The position numbers were made by a program, and so were the translations under genes. This document shows, in pieces, positions 60,095 through 64,000 of a stretch of DNA of 64,000 nucleotides. Positions within the stretch are counted from its first letter, which is position 1; each line of letters starts with the position of its first letter. Origin of the DNA: Monoplex corrugatus (Eukaryota > Mollusca > Gastropoda > Littorinimorpha > Ranellidae); the NCBI GenBank assembly GCA_030674185.1, contig CM060312.1, forward strand, positions 61,337,078-61,401,077. Direction: 5' to 3'. The notes below the pieces were generated by a model that was not told the DNA's origin, made no database searches, and worked only from the letters and a program-made list of their open reading frames with translations.

Positions 60095-60200
60095 TTATCA
60101 TTATTATTATTCTTGTTGTGTTATCATTTTTGATATTATCATTGTCATTATTTGTATTATTATTATTTTCATTATTATTGTTATATCATCATTATTATTA
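60056..60200. repeat. (TTA)n trinucleotide tract
   Basis: TTA tract, pure to about 60090, then degenerate with CATTAT units. The left end starts directly at the TTAA of MITE copy 15. Confidence 0.95.
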
Positions 60201-60489
60201 AGGGTAAAAGTTTTTGTCACAGGATTTCTTCACCTGTTCCTCTGTACCTTTTATTCACGTCTGCACCATTTATTTACATGCATGCTCCAGATTCAGATTG
60301 TTGTTAGCATGGTAATGATAGAGTTTTGCAGCTGTAGATTAATGTCCCTTCATTTCCAAAAACTGTATCTCAAAAGGTGAAGGTGTGAGGTACCTGTTTA
60401 GAGCTGGGTGGAGAAGAGTTCACATAAACTGTACGCTGGATATTGCATAGCTTGGCGCTCCAGAGTGGAACGCTTGTTGTCAGATTAGA

Positions 60490-61135
60490 AAGTGTGAGGT
60501 TTGCCACTTTGCCATCCTAGCCTCGGTGTGCTATAGGGAGAGATTTGCCACTTTGCCATCTAAGCCTCAGTGTTACAGCAGGTTTACTACCTTATGCCAT
60601 CTTAGCCTCAGTGTGATGGTAGGAGGTTTGCCATCAGCCTTAGGAGGTTTGCCACTTTGCCATCAGCCTAGCCTCAGTGCCATAGCATATTTGCCACATT
60701 GCTGTCCTAGCCTCAGTTTGCCACTTTGCCATCCTAGCCTCAGTGTGGTATGGAAAGGTTTTGACACTTTGCCATCCTAGCCTTGGTGAGACCCTTTGCC
60801 ATCTTAGCCTCAGTGTTACAGCAGGTTTGCTGCCTTTTGCCATCTTAGCCGCAGTGCGAAGGCAAGAGGTTTGCCACTTTGCCATCAACCTAGGCTCAGT
60901 GCTATAGAAGGTTTGCCACATAGCCAACCTAGCCTCAGTTTGCCACTTTGCAATCCCAGCCTCAGTGTGATGGCTGGAAGATTTGTCACTTTGCCATCCT
61001 AGCCTCATTGTTATATCAGGAGGTTTGCCACTTTGCCATCTTAGCCTCAGGCTGGTATGGGAAGGTTTTGCCACTTTGCCATCCTAGCTTTGGTGAGACA
61101 CTTTGCCACCCTAGCCCCAGTGTGAAGGGGAGAAG
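60490..61135. repeat. Irregular repeat of TTTGCCACTTTGCCATC words
   Basis: At least twelve occurrences of TTTGCCACTTTGCCATCCTA or shorter forms, usually followed by GCCTCAGTGTGA, at uneven spacings of about 25-70 bp. An array that has expanded by several unit sizes. Both-strand frames (CHPSLS and AKWQTEAR types) are artefacts. Confidence 0.85.
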
Positions 61136-61168
61136 TTTTGTCACTTACGATCATAGACTCATTGTGAA

Positions 61169-61328
61169 GGCAATTAATTGCATGGTGCATTCTATTGTGG
61201 CCAATTAATTGCAGGGTGCATTCTACTGTGGCCAATTAATTGCATGGTGCATTCTACTGTGGCCAGTTAATTGCATGGTGCATTCTACTGTGGCCAGTTA
61301 ATTGCATGGTGCGTTCTACTGTGGCCAA
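61169..61328. repeat. 31-bp tandem repeat
   Basis: Five near-identical units with AATTAATTGCATGGTGCATT and CTACTGTGGCC. Confidence 0.95.
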
Positions 61329-61509
61329 CTTTAGATTGATCCTTTTCAGTTTGCGCATGTTAATACTATTCATATTCATTCATATTCTTATATTCATATT
61401 CATTTTTTTTTGTCACAGTGGAATTACCATGTGAAACTCGGGCTGCTCTCCCCTTTGAGAGCACGTCCTGCATTGCAGCGCCACTTTTTTGTTTGTTTCT
61501 TTGTTTTTT

Positions 61510-61575
61510 GACCTAGGCTTCGGAAGGGCAAGACGGCTAACTGGTTGAAACTTTGTAATATTACGCTGCGTTGTG
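61510..61575 (+). mobile_element. Possible Penelope-like tail remnant
   Basis: GGCAAGACGGCTAACTGGTTG followed by AAACTTTGTAATATTACG has the layout of the CAAAGGCCGGTTGGC and GAAAATTTG stretch of the element ending at 32917. Very short, so weak. Confidence 0.25.
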
Positions 61576-61826
61576 GATCCACATTTCATGTAACCAATGT
61601 AACATAATGTCCAGTCTTCCAAGTATGTAATATAAACCCTTATATCAACATTCATTCACTTGTGTCATCCAAACAGAAATATTTGTTGGTTGCGAGAATG
61701 TTTTTACAAGTGATGCCAGTGAGTTGTGGACATAAACATACACAGTGCCAAGACATTCACATTTATATTGGATCTGTTTTAGTGTGTGAGTACAGGGATG
61801 GGGTTGTAGTTGTACAGTCTCTGATT

Positions 61827-61879
61827 CACACACACACCACACACACACACACACACACAACACATATGCACACGCACAC

Positions 61880-61939
<60 letters not shown>

Positions 61940-62044
61940 TTATACACACACGCACACACACAGACACACACACACACAGACACACACACACACACACACA
62001 CAAACAAACACACACATTCAAACACACACACTCACACACATACA
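61827..62044. repeat. (CA)n microsatellite
   Basis: CA tract with AACACATATG, a TATATATTTATA insert and CAGACA or CAAACA interruptions. Confidence 0.95.
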
Positions 62045-62115
62045 CCAGGACTTAAAACGTTCTGCGTCTGGATGGAATTCTGCGATTTCGGTTTGTAAAA
62101 AAAAAAAAAAAAAAG

Positions 62116-62280
62116 CATCCGTGATTGGCTTGCAAGTGTTCATAGCAACGGCGCGCAAGTTATGTGCCCCTGAGTTTTTTGCCCTGTCCGACCACTCACA
62201 CATTTCAGTTTTTTTTTCCTCCTGTTTAAGCACCGAATACACACCACACAACAATAAAGAAACATAGTTACTAGAAAAAG
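62116..62280. other. CpG-containing unique segment
   Basis: Follows an A run (62097-62115). It contains ATCCGTGATTGGCTTGC, CATAGCAACGGCGCGCAAG and GCCCTGTCCGACC, with more CpG than its surroundings and an inverted CCAAT box (ATTGG). It could be a promoter fragment, but no start site or coding exon is tied to it. Confidence 0.25.
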
Positions 62281-62289
62281 TCAAAACAA

Positions 62290-62875
62290 ACACAACCTGT
62301 CAGCTTGTGCTTTTTAGTTCATTCACACTAAACAGAAAAGAAACATGAACATTTGCTAGTTGCAATATTTAGGGTGCATTTAAACAAAGAACATGAACAG
62401 TTTGTGTCAAATCTTTGTGTTACCAGTCAACGTACTATTTGATGTTTATTAATGGAGCAGTTTAACAAAGATTCTGAATATGTTTTAGTTGAGTCATGGT
62501 TTTTTTTTTCATTTATTATTTTTGTCTCAGTTATTTTGTTTTAATTCAAATTGGCATGAAAATGCCACATGTAAAAGTGAGTGAATACAAATCAAAGAAA
62601 TTCCTTTGCCTAGCAAGAATTTTGCAGTGTCCTATTACAGGTAATTAAAACAAGGCATACAGATGGCTTTTCTGCCTCGCTGTCCTTGTTCCTGTTCAAA
62701 TTCTAACCCTGTGGATACTAAGCAGATAACCTGAGGAGTGTTCTGAGCTTACTGTTTTTGTACTTTGTATCTGCTTCTATGCTAGCTGAATGGGTAGCGC
62801 AAACTGTGTTAGATTTGAGAAGTTCTATACAACATGGGAGATAAGAGTTACGTCCTTTGATTAGATAACCTGTTA
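62290..62875. other. No gene seen
   Basis: AT-rich. Ends at a T run (62881-62907). Confidence 0.5.
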
Positions 62876-62943
62876 GTTTTCTTTTTTTTTTTTTTTTTTT
62901 TTTTTTTCTTTTTCAATGTTACAATTGGAACTCAGTCTCAAGG

Positions 62944-63062
62944 ATGAAATTGGTCATCTGTAGCACCTCCACAGAACCTGTACAGCTTTTCCAACAGGTT
63001 CAGAGGTATCAGCCAGATGTCCTCCCTCAGCGGTTAGTAGTCCCTGCAGTTGTGAAGGATGT
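62944..63062 (+). CDS. Possible coding exon, unidentified
   Basis: Preceded by a long T-rich run (62881-62920) and an acceptor-like ACTCAG at 62932-62937. The frame has CSTSTEPVQLFQQVQRYQPD and VLPQRLVVPAVVKD, a Gln/Val/Pro-rich composition unlike the repeat-derived frames nearby. No donor is clear, and the frame runs into the 28-bp array. Only moderate suspicion of coding. Confidence 0.25.
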
Positions 63063-63203
63063 GTCTTGTTCTTGCAGTTGTGAAGGATGTGTCTTGTTCT
63101 TGCAGTTGGGAAGGATGTGTCTTGTTCTTGCAGTTGTGAAGGATGTGTCTTGTTCTTGCAGTTGGGAAGGATGTGTCTTGTTCTTGCAGTTGGGAAGGAT
63201 GTG
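63046..63203. repeat. 28-bp tandem repeat
   Basis: About six units of TTGTGAAGGATGTGTCTTG with TTCTTGCAG. The first unit begins inside the preceding open frame (CCTGCAGTTGTGAAGG), and every unit recreates a TTCTTGCAG acceptor-like word. Confidence 0.95.
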
Positions 63204-63209
63204 TTCTGT

Positions 63210-64000
63210 TGTTTGTTGCAAACAAGATGTATTCTTCTGAGTTCAAGCTCTGTTTAAATTGTGCTTATTTGAAAATGTACTTGACAGTTTAGAGTTAGAG
63301 AGAAAGTGTGTGTGTGTGTGTGTGTGTGTGTGCTTGCATGCATAAGAGACAGTTTCATGATGTGAAGGTACTTTATTGTTTTCATGGAATTTTTGTTAAC
63401 TACACAGACAAATTTATGGAATTCTGAAGGCAATTTATTATATCCTCAAAGAGGAATTAGTGCCACCTTAGTCTAGTGGTGCCATTTATGATAATGTGAG
63501 TGATATTTTGTTTATGACATCTGTAAATTTTTAATTCGTTATATAATTTGTGAGTAGAATTCATCAATGAAATATATTAAAATCATGAAACCCTATGCTT
63601 TCCAGGAATCCCTTTCCTACTTTGTGATTTATTCCCCTTCAGCATCTGCAGTTATCATTCGTTGAAGGCACAAACAGCCTTGTTGAATGCACTGTGCTGA
63701 AAGGTTTCAAAGTTTACTGTATTGTTTATATTCATATGCTCTTTCACCATTGTTTTTGTATGTTTAAAGCACAGCTGCTTGCCTCTTTTTTCCTAGTCCG
63801 AATGAATGAAATCCTTTCAGCTGTACAGAATAGGTAAACTTTTCCTTAAGTGGAACATTAATGGGACATATGGTGTAATAAAGTAGTAATGGGGCATTTT
63901 GTCATGGTTGTGCTTGCAGAATAAATGTGACATCTTTCAAAACTAGGTATAGCCTTCAACTTGTGTTTTAACGATTGAAAAGTGTTGGTCGTTTCGAAAC
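63210..64000. other. No gene seen
   Basis: AT-rich right edge with a short (GT)n at 63307-63332. No exon or repeat family recognised. Confidence 0.5.

Noticed and set aside
61662..62267. 201-codon plus-strand open frame
   Set aside because: The central half is His-Thr repeat from the CA tract, and the flanks show no recognisable protein.

Overview
The window is eukaryotic, AT-rich and dominated by non-coding and repetitive DNA. Long (CA/GT)n, (CT/GA)n and (ACGC)n tracts, tRNA-derived SINEs, several LINE families and a Penelope-like retroelement fit a marine invertebrate. My best guess is a mollusc, probably a gastropod, but this rests on repeat character and not on any identified gene. There is no prokaryotic-style gene, operon, CRISPR array or rRNA. 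Almost every long open frame reads through a microsatellite or a transposon.

Host coding evidence is thin. The best candidate is a plus-strand exon at 21144-21271 (42 codons, strong acceptor, GTGAGT donor). Upstream candidates lie at 5737-5803 and 20931-20991. A possible last exon at 51820-51879 starts in the phase the 21144 exon leaves and stops after 19 codons. Two other phase-matched terminal exons (38193-38249 and 46726-46791) are alternatives. If the chain is right, most of the window is introns and 3' flank of one plus-strand gene that I cannot name.

The mobile layer: (1) 15 copies of a short palindromic TTAA-flanked element, here read as a piggyBac-like MITE. Its usual form is an 80-bp palindrome nested in the central TTAA of a second palindrome. 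Nine of the 15 copies lie between 44 and 60 kb. (2) A Penelope-like element at 30372-32917 with a reverse transcriptase, a Cys-rich linker and a GIY-YIG endonuclease, bounded by identical 67-bp inverted ends but broken by two frame changes. Decayed tails of the same kind lie at 7.9, 9.0, 50.3-50.6 and perhaps 61.5 kb. (3) LINE remains at 0.05-0.4, 2.9-3.3, 6.6, 15.4-16.3 (minus), 23.1-23.5, 35.7-37.4 and 41.5 kb. (4) SINEs at 6.2, 12.5 (minus) and 38.7 kb. (5) A mariner-type transposase remnant at 44.4 kb. (6) A 1-kb unit with 81-bp inverted ends at 10.85-11.87 kb.

Tandem arrays fill much of the rest: a 50-bp hairpin-forming minisatellite (9.4-10.8 kb), a 51-bp array (39.8-41.0 kb), a 37-bp array of roughly 45 units (52.8-54.4 kb), another 50-bp array (58.7-59.2 kb), and smaller 28-, 29-, 31-, 39- and 80-bp families. 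Between these are AT-rich stretches in which I see nothing. The most interesting signals are the nested palindromic MITE with substitutions mirrored between its arms, the inverted-end Penelope-like element, and the unidentified exon chain.
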